Below, piece after piece: positions 1 through 9,206 of a stretch of 64,000 bases of DNA. The first letter of the stretch is position 1, and each line of letters begins with the position of its first letter. Below the pieces are notes generated by a model. It had not been told where the DNA came from, did not search any database, and saw nothing but the letters and a program-made list of their open reading frames with translations. This DNA comes from Blattamonas nauphoetae (taxonomy: Eukaryota > Preaxostyla > Oxymonadida), in NCBI GenBank assembly GCA_033064195.1, contig JARBJD010000117.1, forward strand, positions 1-64,000. Direction: 5' to 3'. The translations under genes and the position numbers were made by a program.

Positions 1-872
1 CCATTGTTTGTTCAACAGCCAATGTCGTGACAACAGAACCAGAATTCGTCGATCAGTACATCTCATTGAACGTCACAAACTATCGGATTGATGATGTGTA
101 TTGCATGAGTGTTGGATACAAAATGAAAGATGGTGCGATAAAGAAACTCATGGAGATGTATCAGAATCGTCCTGGAACAATTCCGGCAGAAAAGATCTCA
201 TTCTATCCATTTCAGAAGACGCCAACGGCAACAGGAATTGATTGTACTCAGCAAATGGTTGTTGTGAATGCAAAGGACATTATGCTTCTCTTCCGTCATT
301 ACGACAATGAAGTCACTTGTTTCCACAACCCAATGCAGAAGAATATCCAAGTGACTTTACAAAACAGGTACTATCCAGAACAACCAACGACAACTGTTGG
401 AGCTCGCTTCTATCAGTTCGCATTATCGACTCTCAATCTCGATTCGTACCTAGCTGTTCCTGATGATTTGGAGCGATCACTGACAGATTCTCTCGTTGAA
501 GAGAAACTCACTGGTGACGGAACATATCCCAATGAAACAATGACAAGAGTTCGTCCAGTTCATGACAACACTGACTTCCTTCTCTGCTTTCCAACACAAC
601 GTAGTGGATGTCCAACGAACTGCAATGATTCCATCAGTTCAAAAGGAAACACTGCGGTCACTTTGAGATCGCATCCAATCTATCAGGGTAATCTTGACAC
701 ATACTACAATGTTTACAACCCAAGTCAAAGTGGAGGTGATATGACAACATTTACTCATCCTCCAGCACCGATTCTAGCAACCACTGCAACCACATGGTGG
801 GTATTACGATACAGCAATGGTGAACCAAAAGTTGAGTACTATCCGAATCACATTACTGAAAGCGTTGCATAA
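1..872 (+). CDS. Capsid-like protein of Polinton-like element, 3' part
   Basis: The frame is open to the left edge, so this is the 3' part of a longer gene. The last 90 residues match those of the next gene: a Pro-Val-His-Asp or Ala-Val-Thr-Asp segment, a Phe-x-x-Pro-Thr strand, Tyr-Gln-Gly-Asn-Leu-Asp against Asn-Gln-Gly-Glu-Leu-Asp, then a Pro-Pro-x-Pro-Ile-Leu-Ala segment. The two are therefore paralogues. Size and character fit the C-terminal half of a double jelly-roll major capsid protein, by analogy with Maverick capsid proteins. Assignment as capsid is inference from the neighbour. Confidence 0.5.
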   Translation, partial: IVCSTANVVTTEPEFVDQYISLNVTNYRIDDVYCMSVGYKMKDGAIKKLMEMYQNRPGTIPAEKISFYPFQKTPTATGIDCTQQMVVVNAKDIMLLFRHYDNEVTCFHNPMQKNIQVTLQNRYYPEQPTTTVGARFYQFALSTLNLDSYLAVPDDLERSLTDSLVEEKLTGDGTYPNETMTRVRPVHDNTDFLLCFPTQRSGCPTNCNDSISSKGNTAVTLRSHPIYQGNLDTYYNVYNPSQSGGDMTTFTHPPAPILATTATTWWVLRYSNGEPKVEYYPNHITESVA

Positions 873-988
873 AGATTTAGGAATCATGTAGAGACAAAAC
901 AGTAAAAGAAATTATTGATATTGTATTTTTATTTTTCTATAAATGAGAAGTATCAGATCAAATCAATCCAAACCAACATCGACATTAA

Positions 989-2628
989 TTGAGCAAATTG
1001 AAGTGCAATCATATCTGCCAAAACAATGGGATTCAGAACCTCACATCTACTCCATCCAAGAAGTACATCCAACCAATCCTCCCATGCCGTAGAATTGGAG
1101 ATGAGATTGAAGTTCCACTGTGCTATGACGGTCATGATGTGACTGAGTTTGCGAAGAGTCATTTGCGTATCGATCTAACTGTTACTGTTCCTTTTACCAG
1201 CCATTCGATGGAGCTAAATTTGGGATGATTGGACAATATGGAATGTTCTACGGATATAAATCATCATCAGATGCAATTCGAGACATGAGACTCGTCGACA
1301 GTAAAGGAAACATCATTGACAATTCACTACAGAATCATCATGTTCACGAATCATTTCTGTATCACACTTTCAAGTCTTTTGAAGAGAAAAACAACATGAA
1401 GCATTGCTACAGTCTTTTTGAAAATGTTCAGAGAATGGATCCAAGCGTGTGTGGATTCTATTTTGTTCCAACACTCAATGGAAACAAAGCACCTTTCACC
1501 GCGACAATTCCACTGGTTATTCCATTTGTGAACCTCCTCCCATTGAGTACCTTTGATCAGTATCCTAATTCCATCTTTGGCAATTTACGTTTGAGATTTC
1601 ACTTGACAACAGATTCACTTGTGTATTGTCCCGTTCGAGTTTCAACTGTTGTTAGAAAAACACTTGAGGTGGTCAGAGATCTATTTCCAGACAAAAATAT
1701 TACTACAATAGTTGATCAAGATGGAATGCATCAACTGGGTGAGAATGAATACTCCACTCTGACACAAGAATTTACCCAAATTGGAAATCCAGTGATTCAA
1801 TACGATCAAACTGCTCATCATACAGCCACAACTGTTAATGAGGTTAGAACGAAGGTATCCACTTCAACTGTCTGGTCTTCATCAGTGGATAAAGTCACAT
1901 CAGTTTGCTACGGATATCAAATCACTGATGCAACGAAACAATCCCTCTTCAACACATATTCCAAAACTGTTTATGTCCTGAAAGCAGAAAGAATTGACAC
2001 ACAGTCATTTCAATCACAAGCGACTGCAATGGGAGTGAGATCAAACATCAGCATCAAACTCAACAATCTTATGAATCTAATGTGCTTATTCCCAGAAAGA
2101 CCAAATGAATGTACAGTCTTCAGAAATCCTCATTATGTTGGCCTATTCGAAATGCTTGGATCCAACTTTCCCAATTTCCCAATGTCAACGATATCACCTG
2201 AGTTCTATCAAATGATGATGGTGAATGGTGACTTCATTGGTTGTTCCGCAACGGAAGAGTTTGAAAATTCAATTTGTATGTCACGTATTGCTAGCCACAA
2301 TGGAGGGTCGTTTAAGAGAACTAGAGCAGTAACGGATGCAACTTCATTCACATTCATGGTTCCAACAGATCGAAGTGAAATCGCTGGTGGTGAAGAAGGT
2401 ATCTCAACAGCAGAATCAGTGAATATCGTCTACAGAGGATCACCAATCAATCAGGGTGAACTCGATCCATATTTCACCTCAACTCCAGAAGGTCCTCCTC
2501 CACCTATTTTGGCATTGCATCAGGCTACTTACTGGTTGTTCTGGATTGAGAATGGACAACCACGAGTGCGATATGTCATTGATCGCCGACTTCATGAAGC
2601 ATATGAAGAAGTGAAGAGAGGTTACTGA
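989..2628 (+). pseudogene. Capsid-like gene of Polinton-like element (fossil copy)
   Basis: This region encodes a protein of the size expected for a Polinton major capsid protein (about 500-550 residues). A central stretch with Ile-Pro-Phe-Val-Asn-Leu-Leu-Pro-Leu-Ser-Thr-Phe followed by a Pro-Asn-Ser-Ile-Phe-Gly motif is reminiscent of capsid proteins of Trichomonas Mavericks. It resembles the gene to its left over the C-terminal third, so the element carries two capsid-like paralogues. The copy appears broken (about one break). An AT-rich leader precedes it. Confidence 0.5.
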
Positions 2629-2668
2629 AAAGAACAAATATGAGATTTTATTTTTGTAGAAATCACAA

Positions 2669-3079
2669 ATGGTGAAGCGATACTTCTCAATTCAGAATTC
2701 TCAAACTGCTCAACTCCCTCCTGATTTTACCAATTCAAGAAAACAAAAATACATCTACTTCCTCGACTGCAAACTCATTCATGTGAAGGAAGAGATTAGT
2801 GATGCATCGACAGTCATTTCTAAAGATATTCCACAACACATAACAATCCATGGTGATTGGATCCAGACTGATGCATTCAATGATTCATATGTTGCTTTCT
2901 GCAATGAACAGATTGCGAAGCGAAAGAAGTGGGAATTAAGCACTCGACAATCAATTGTGAAGATCTGGTTCAAAGACAGTTCTGGTGAACCAATCGAGAT
3001 GAAAACTAAAGAGTTAATCAATGGAAAAATAATCAAGGAGTATTATGAATTTCTGGTTGATCTCATGTTGGAATATTAG
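2669..3079 (+). CDS. Small unknown protein of Polinton-like element
   Basis: A 136-residue, mixed-charge protein without signal peptide or membrane segment. I do not recognise a domain. It starts 40 bases after the capsid-like gene, preceded by a T-rich leader like the one before the capsid gene, and its 3' end overlaps the convergent fibre-like gene by 17 bases. Close spacing and the shared leader suggest it belongs to the element, perhaps as a minor virion or accessory protein; that role is a guess from position only. Confidence 0.5.
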   Translation: MVKRYFSIQNSQTAQLPPDFTNSRKQKYIYFLDCKLIHVKEEISDASTVISKDIPQHITIHGDWIQTDAFNDSYVAFCNEQIAKRKKWELSTRQSIVKIWFKDSSGEPIEMKTKELINGKIIKEYYEFLVDLMLEY

Positions 3080-3986
3080 TCATTGTTTCGATCAGGGAAT
3101 TATATTTTTGAATGAGTTCATATATGAGTGTCTGTTGTTGTCCGACAATGCTACTCAGTTCCTGAATGGCTTTCACACAAAAGCAAGAGAGTTCTGCATA
3201 ATCAACTTGAAGACAATCTGGATTGGAATCATTCACAACCTCTGGGAATATTGCTTGGATCTGTTGAGCAATCACACCAATGTGTTTCTTCTCACTTTCC
3301 TTCTTCAAGCATTCACATTTCTCTTTGCAGTTCTTCAAGTGTTCTTCATCAGTTTCGTTCTCGATTTGTTTTGTCACCTTGTTGATCTTCGAATCGAATG
3401 TGTTGAATTGAGACTGCACAATTTCGACTTTATTCAGTTGCTCAAGAACATCAGGGTATGGAACAATATTCCTTTTCACTCTTCTGTCTGACAGCTGAGA
3501 AAAACTTCCTGTTGTGGATATTGAAAACACTCCCGAACCTGTGTCCTCATCGTAGTAATACAAAGCTGGTGAGTCACACGGTGACCACATAATGATACCA
3601 TCACCATTGAACTGAATTCCTGAAGTTTCTGAAATTGATTGTGAAATTGAAATGCCAGACTTAAATGTTGATGATGGATAAGTGCCAGGATACTTCGGAA
3701 GTGATCCCTCTGAGATGTTCCACTTTGCTCCATTCACGTTGATCAATCCTCCAATTTCTGGTGTTGTAATCGATCCATTTGTCCTCACCACTTTTTGGAT
3801 TGAAGATATCGCTGTCTTGTGTGCTTCTGTTGTCTTCTGAAGTGAGTCAATCACTGCTGTATTCTCGTTGGTTGTCGAGAGATTATGATCAATCATTTTC
3901 TCAATCATTTGTGAATTGTATTTTTGTCGATTCATTTCTGTTTGCTCTTTCATTGAAAATAAAAAGTTGAACTCCCTCATGAACAT
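3063..3986 (-). CDS. Fibre-like protein with peptidase S74-type C-terminus
   Basis: A protein of about 307 residues. The N-terminal third is Gln/Asn/Met-rich and looks coiled-coil forming. The middle is Gly/Ser/Thr-rich, as in tail-fibre stalks. The last 130 residues begin with Ser-Asp-Arg-Arg-Val-Lys-Arg-Asn-Ile, include Ile-Gly-Val-Ile-Ala-Gln-Gln-Ile-Gln and Phe-Pro-Glu-Val-Val, and end with an Asp-Tyr-Ala-Glu-Leu helix. This order is the signature of the peptidase S74 intramolecular chaperone, whose Ser-Asp pair marks the self-cleavage site that releases trimerised phage fibres and spikes. It is convergent with the small gene to its left. A surface spike for the particle is the natural inference. 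Confidence 0.65.
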   Translation of the reverse strand: MFMREFNFLFSMKEQTEMNRQKYNSQMIEKMIDHNLSTTNENTAVIDSLQKTTEAHKTAISSIQKVVRTNGSITTPEIGGLINVNGAKWNISEGSLPKYPGTYPSSTFKSGISISQSISETSGIQFNGDGIIMWSPCDSPALYYYDEDTGSGVFSISTTGSFSQLSDRRVKRNIVPYPDVLEQLNKVEIVQSQFNTFDSKINKVTKQIENETDEEHLKNCKEKCECLKKESEKKHIGVIAQQIQAIFPEVVNDSNPDCLQVDYAELSCFCVKAIQELSSIVGQQQTLIYELIQKYNSLIETMTNIPT

Positions 3987-4113
3987 ACGTCACCGGCACA
4001 TTTTTTCTGACATACTCAGAGACTAGCGAACAGTTCTCTTCTCTCATTGATTCAATTAATGCTTGTTCTGAACATACTCGACGTCTTTCCTTGTACATCG
4101 CAGTTGGATTCAT
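3987..4113 (-). other. Small coding remnant with ENCxLxxEY module, upstream of fibre-like gene
   Basis: The minus strand immediately upstream of the fibre-like gene encodes a short segment with Glu-Asn-Cys-Ser-Leu-Val-Ser-Glu-Tyr and Val-Thr-Tyr-Val-His-Glu-Gly. The same module occurs twice in the gene at 6426-7019. It is preceded by the same AT-rich leader. It is a fragment of the element's repeat-protein family; the copy is broken. Confidence 0.4.
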
Positions 4114-6425
4114 TTAATACAAATTAAAAAATTCAAAAATAAAAATTCTTTCGTTGTTTTCTCAGTTCTGGATTTTTCACTAGAAACGAGGATCAATGGG
4201 TTCGATCTCTCATTTCTCAACTATGTTCGTTTCGTTCCGATTCTGTGCGTTTTGGATCTGTTGGCAGTTGGAGATCATCGTGGTATGCTCCGTTTTTTGA
4301 AGATTTCGGACTTTTGCAGAGATATTTGAGGTTTCACAACCGGGTCCAGATCTCGGTAAAAGTATGCATTCTTCATCATTTCACTCTCATTTTCTTCTTG
4401 TTTTAGACTTGTTTCAGCTGTTTCCGGGCTAATTTTCACTTGTTTATTGCTCATTATTGTTTCATTTTTGGTCACACTTCAGTCCTCGTTTTTTCGTTGT
4501 TTACTGTTTTTAACCACTTCATTCATGTTTCTTTCTCTGTAACTTTTTCTCGAATACAACACACTAATTCCCGTTTACTGAGTTTTCCGGACTTTTGCAG
4601 AGATCCGCCATTCAACGGCTCACTTCACATCTCGGTATTTTTCCGGAAAATCCAACATTTCACGTACTTTTTTGAATCATTTTTGTTGTTTTTAAGAGAG
4701 AAAAACCGGAACACAAGCGACATTTTCACTATTGGTGTCACATTTCACGTCATTTTCACGTTCGTCAATTTCCCTCTCAGTTTCATACTTGCCCGTTTCA
4801 TTGTTGGTTGTTTCGCTTTCTTTTACTCTGTTTTTGTGAAAAAGTTGATGAAAACTCGACTAAAATGATGTGCTAGTGAAGTGAGAACGGCCCACAAAAT
4901 GGAAGTGAATTGAGCAAAATGAAGAGGAATGATGAACAGATCATATGTGAAATGGGGAGAGAAAGTGATGAAATGAAAGGGACTACAGTCGGTTTTGAAG
5001 TGACAAAAACGGTCAAAAGTTGAGAAGTGAAAACATGAAAAAGTGACTTTATGGGAGAACTATCCGACAAAATCTCCTCAAAATTCGAGCACACCTTACT
5101 CATACCGTGAGAAAGAAGGATTTGTGACGAAATTCAGATCAAAAAATCTATAGTGTCAAAATGTTGGTGCAAGTGTTACGTCAGAGGTGTGATCGAAGAA
5201 CCAACAAAATGAAACTAAGGAAAAGCGCTATACGTCTCGCGTTGACTTATGTTCGTTAAAATGATGCAATAACGGAGTAAATGAAGTGAAAGTAGTGAAA
5301 TGTGAAAATTCATGAAAAAGTGTCCGAATGTAGAGGTGTCAAAAGTTTTCAGAGATGAATGACACAAAAAGACGCCAACTAGCGTTTTCACACCCAAAAA
5401 CACCGTAAGACGACGAAAAGTGATCAAAAGGACATAGTCCCGAACGTCCATACCTTTTCTAAAAAAATCTCAAAAAACGCGAAAAAACCTCAATGGGTCG
5501 GATCAAACCAAAAATCTCAGAAGTGCTTTTTATCGAAAATCCTACCTTTCAAAATGATTTCCGTCACAATCAAACGTGTTTGAACACAATTTGAGTCATA
5601 AAGCAGTTCATAGTAGCAAAATCGGAACATCGACTTTTTTGGTCACTTTTTGGACCAAAGTTCGGTACGTAACTCCACGAATTCTCAACCGATTTTGATC
5701 AAACCTCTTTTGATCGATGACCTACATTGTCCCCGAGATTTTAGAATTTTTTTCAGAATTTTTCGAAATGGTTCTCATAGATGTTTCAATAAACCGAACT
5801 TTTCATAAATCCGTAACATGGGGCTTGAAAAATATATATTGGTCAAACTAAGAAAAATAAAATTTGGTTCCGCGCCGAAACCCCTGTGTCGGGAGAAAAC
5901 CTCAAAATACCCCCTTTTGCCCGAAAAATAAAATTGTTTCGGCAATATCTCAACAACCAGTGAACCGATTTTGATGAAGTTTTTCACAAAAACGTTTTTT
6001 TGGCGAAATGAACATTTTGAAAAAAATTTGGAGAAAAAATTCTGGATATTTGGGATTTTGGAAAAAAACCCATATTTTTCTCGACAAAAAATTCTTAGGA
6101 AAAACATCGGTTTATTTTTTGAGCAGCTTTTGTCGAGATCTTTACGATCACAATGCATTTTATTTGATTCAAAACGGATGGCTGGTTGTGGAGAAATGAG
6201 GGCAAAAAGTTGAGAAAAATATGTGGATGCCTAAAGGAAACAGTATTTTGAGGTTTTCTCCCGACACAGGGGTTTCGGCGCGGAACCAAATTTTATTTTT
6301 CTTAGTTTGACCCATCTAAATTTTTCAATCACCATTGTACGGATTTTTGAATATGTACGGATTATTGACACTACTATCACATTGGATTTCATTGATTTGT
6401 GGTCAAAAATAGATTTTCAGTAGTT
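4114..6425. other. AT-rich spacer of Polinton-like element
   Basis: I see no convincing gene here. The + strand is T-rich from about 4380 to 4860 and A/G-rich from about 4865 to 5450, an abrupt change of strand composition. A segment around 4305-4360 is repeated imperfectly around 4582-4640 (both contain ggacttttgcagagat and, further on, atctcggta). A large inverted repeat lies at about 5800-6350. Confidence 0.5.
5800..6350. repeat. Inverted repeat, arms about 110 bases
   Basis: The sequence at about 5800-5915 recurs in reverse complement at about 6238-6350. The best-conserved core is 5848-5885 (ctaagaaaaataaaatttgg, then a GC-rich ccgcgccgaaacccctgtg) against 6262-6308. The outer parts are matched with scattered differences. 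The arms enclose about 320 bases without a gene. It could be a small fold-back insertion or a structural feature of the virus-like element. Confidence 0.75.
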
Positions 6426-7019
6426 TCAAGACCTTTCATGGTACTTTTTCAAGTGAGGACGGTCTCCAAAATACAACCAATTGTCCAAGCGAACGTAATA
6501 CTCATTCTTTGTTCGTAAATCGCGATATTTGAATGGCTCAAGTACCTTTGTGTATGTTCCAATGAGTTCACAATTCTCTTTTTTCAATTCATTTTCAACA
6601 AACGATTGTGTGTATCGTTTTCGTTTGTTCTGATGAGTTCTGAATCCTTTCATCCATTTTGATGGGATCACTATCCATTCAATTCCTTCGTGTCGATATG
6701 TTACTGGAGTACTTGAATGAGTGTATTCAGAAATGAGTTCACAATTTTCATTTTTCATTTATTCAATAAGCTTCTCTTTTGTGCAACGATTTGCTGGTCG
6801 AAGATATTTCTGACGATTCAGATGTGGTCTGTATCCTTTGACGAAACTATTGACGTACACTTGATAAGTTTCATCTGGTTTCTCTTCGAGGTAGTATTCG
6901 AAAGTGCTTCCTGTGAGATATGTTGTTCCTTGTCGATTGAGAGTTGGAGGTGATTTCATTTTCAAATCTTCTTTGTCCAAAATTTCCAGTAGTTGTGTTG
7001 GTGTCAAGACGCTGCTCAT
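6426..7019 (-). pseudogene. Repeat-module protein of Polinton-like element (fossil copy)
   Basis: The region encodes a small protein (about 190-200 residues). An N-terminal part has the repeated motif Tyr-Arg-Pro-His-Leu. It is followed by two copies of a module of about 45 residues: a helix ending Lys-Lys-Glu or Lys-Asn-Glu, then Asn-Cys-Glu-Leu-Ile-(Ser/Gly)-x-Tyr-Thr, then (Val-Thr/Phe-Lys)-Tyr-Arg. The same module is found beside the fibre-like gene. The pattern recalls the short helix-strand modules in phage and giant-virus proteins near HNH or AP2 domains, but no nuclease motif is visible. The copy looks broken (about one break). The start is the ATG directly behind the AT-rich leader. 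Confidence 0.45.
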
Positions 7020-7050
7020 TTTATACAAATTAAAAAATTGAATAAAAAAA
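7020..7050 (-). promoter_or_regulatory. AT-rich leader shared by element genes
   Basis: Read on the minus strand, the bases just before the start codon contain aattttttaatttgtat, almost the same as the sequence before the other leftward start at about 4114-4145. Rightward genes of the element have a related T-rich leader (ttttatttttgtag or ttttatttttc, at 2646-2660 and 926-940). These are plausible promoters of the element; no function is shown. Confidence 0.35.
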
Positions 7051-9206
7051 GAAATCGACGTTGTTTTCTAAAAGTACTCAAAATTTGCTTCAAAAAAGAC
7101 ACTTTTCAAGAGGTCCGTTTTTCGCCTTTATTTTTGAATTTACGGCCAAATATAGACTACTCTGAAATGTCAATATTTTCAGTAGTAAGTGAGATGGAAA
7201 TTGGAATGAGTCATATTAAAAAAAATCAATTGGCTCTGAGATTCAAAATGATTTCTCGTTCCAATTCTCCTAGGAGTATCACCTATGCCAGTTTGGTTCC
7301 CATTTCGCTTATACCACTACTGTTGATACACATTTTCTCCCATATCAACTGATTGCAAGAACTAGTGGGTTTGCTTTTTCGTCTTTTCTTCCCTTTTTGT
7401 TGGTTCTTCATCGATATCAGCTCAAACTCTTTTCACAAAAGTGCCAACCCTTCATCCTCGTTCTTCTCGTCCTTCACGAATCTTCAATTTTGTATTCGTT
7501 CCCTTCTGGACATTATCAGGGGACGAAGGTGTGTGAAAATTACCTATAGTTTTCAGGAGATCACTTCCGTCTCGATCTCGATTCATTCTCCTCGCTGTAT
7601 GACTTCCCTCTATTCATCTCCTCTCTGTTCTGTTGTCTTCATAGATCAGGAAACTTCAGATCCATCGTTGGTTCATTGGAGCCTTCGATGATCACGAAAC
7701 ACCGTTGTTCACCTCGCTCCGTATTAAGTGGGGATCCTCACTCGAATTCGCATCTACATCTCCCACACGATTCATCTCCCCGTTCTGACGGCCGACGAAC
7801 AAAATCCTTCCTGAATTTGTCCATTTCACATCACTCAACATTGTGATCCCATTACAACGTCTAGCACCACGTTAACAATTAGAGCACCATGCGCAACGAA
7901 TTCGTCCAACTTATCAATCGCAAGAACCACAAGACGAGTCTATTACTTCCGAATTGTCTTCAGATTTTCTGTTCGTTCTCGCTCTTGGACAACAACAATC
8001 ATCACCATCAAGATCACAGTTCCACTCCAATCAGTACGATCCCCGAGTGGTCTTGGAGGGAAAAATGGAGCAGGACATGTTGGACAATCATTCTTGTTTG
8101 CGGACGTTCGACCAACATCGCCCCTGTTGAGACTGCATTCTTGAATAGCAAATACGAAGATACGAGGCAAATATCAGTGTATGCACTTAGAATCGTCAAC
8201 AAAGACCACTTTTCATTCTATGTGCTTTTTGTTGTCTTCGTCAGGTTCTGTCAGCCTTTGATCTATGTTTTTCTCAGTTTCGCCAAATTCCGTTGGTGTA
8301 CCAAATTCTTGTTATTCGGATCATCCGCACAGTAACGTGGAGTCTGCAAACGCGAATCAAACCGTTAGTAGATCCCATTCTGATTCAGAAGAAGTCAGGA
8401 CAAAGCATGGAAGAAAAACAGAAAGATAAGAAGAGAGAAGAAGAAACAAGTGAAGAAGGGAACAGAAAATGAGAGCGTCGCTCGATTCCGGCTGACTATG
8501 ACCAACCGATTGACGAGTATGCCATCTTTCACAACCATCATCAATTCTCCCTTCATCCGGATTCTCTTCGTCTATCCTCCCTCCCAGTGGCATAAAATCC
8601 ATTCTCATCACCTCCTACTCTCATCATCACGCTCTATTTTCCCACTATGCCTTCTCCCTCCTCTCAATCACCTCTCTCCGCATCCACTGTTCCAATGGAT
8701 GAGACCAGACACCTCTAAGTTGTTCGTTCATTTCCAGCCTTCTTACACGTCACGAAAAACCAACGTGATTGATCAAATTGCTTCAGATGACAGATTCCAC
8801 CTTGATCAACCCAAGGTGTGTTTGAACATTGTGAGAACAGTCTAAACAACGGGATAAGGTGAGAAGTGAACGAAAAAGAAGAAATGATATCGAAATTTAG
8901 ATGTTGGATGTCGAAAATGTGATATGGAAGCAAAAGCAAGGCTAAGAATGACGGATCTGCGTGTAGACTTTCAGATCTGCGCCTAGACCGATCTGCAGAT
9001 CTGCGCCTAGACTTTTCTAGATCTGAGCCTAGACCTACCCGTCAGGAACTCTATCAAATAAGTATCAAATCTCTGTCGCCTTGACACTTTGCACCTTATT
9101 CATGCAGCCAAACCTTCTCTGTGTTCACAATGGGAAAGAAAGGGTTTGATCTCTCCTCATCCATCTCTCCTTTCTTGGATCGAGACTTGGCCGGTTTCCT
9201 TGTGTC
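7051..9206. other. Intergenic region without recognisable gene
   Basis: Open frames here are short (150 codons or less), overlap on both strands and show no domain. A stretch at 8340-8475 has a run of Lys/Glu codons similar in character to the cytoplasmic linkers of the receptor genes, so it may hold a decayed receptor tail, but this is weak. A short tandem repeat lies at 8952-9034. The end of the region is the 5' flank of gene A. Confidence 0.4.
8952..9034. repeat. Tandem repeat of agatctgcgcctagac
   Basis: Four copies of a 16-base unit lie at 8953-8968, 8973-8988, 8997-9012 and 9019-9034, plus a partial copy at about 8989-8996. Two copies are identical and two have one or a few changes. 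Spacers are 4 to 8 bases. It sits about 170 bases upstream of the start of gene A. Confidence 0.85.

Larger units (their letters stand above)
1..7050. mobile_element. Polinton/Maverick-like element, partial
   Basis: A block of genes unlike the rest of the window. It holds two related capsid-like genes, a small unknown gene, a fibre-like gene with a peptidase S74 type C-terminus, and a small protein built of repeated modules, separated by AT-rich spacer. Genes on the left read rightward, the others leftward. The capsid-like genes recall those of Trichomonas Mavericks; this is recognition by eye. The left end lies outside the window and no terminal repeat or polymerase, integrase or packaging ATPase gene is visible, so the family call rests on the capsid-like genes. 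The right limit is set where the last element gene and its AT-rich leader end. The copy looks partly broken (roughly two or three breaks). I treat it as a fossil of unknown, probably modest, age. Confidence 0.6.

Noticed and set aside
7889-8335. 148-codon open frame
   Set aside because: Low-complexity, overlapped by frames on the other strand, no domain or signal peptide; probably chance.
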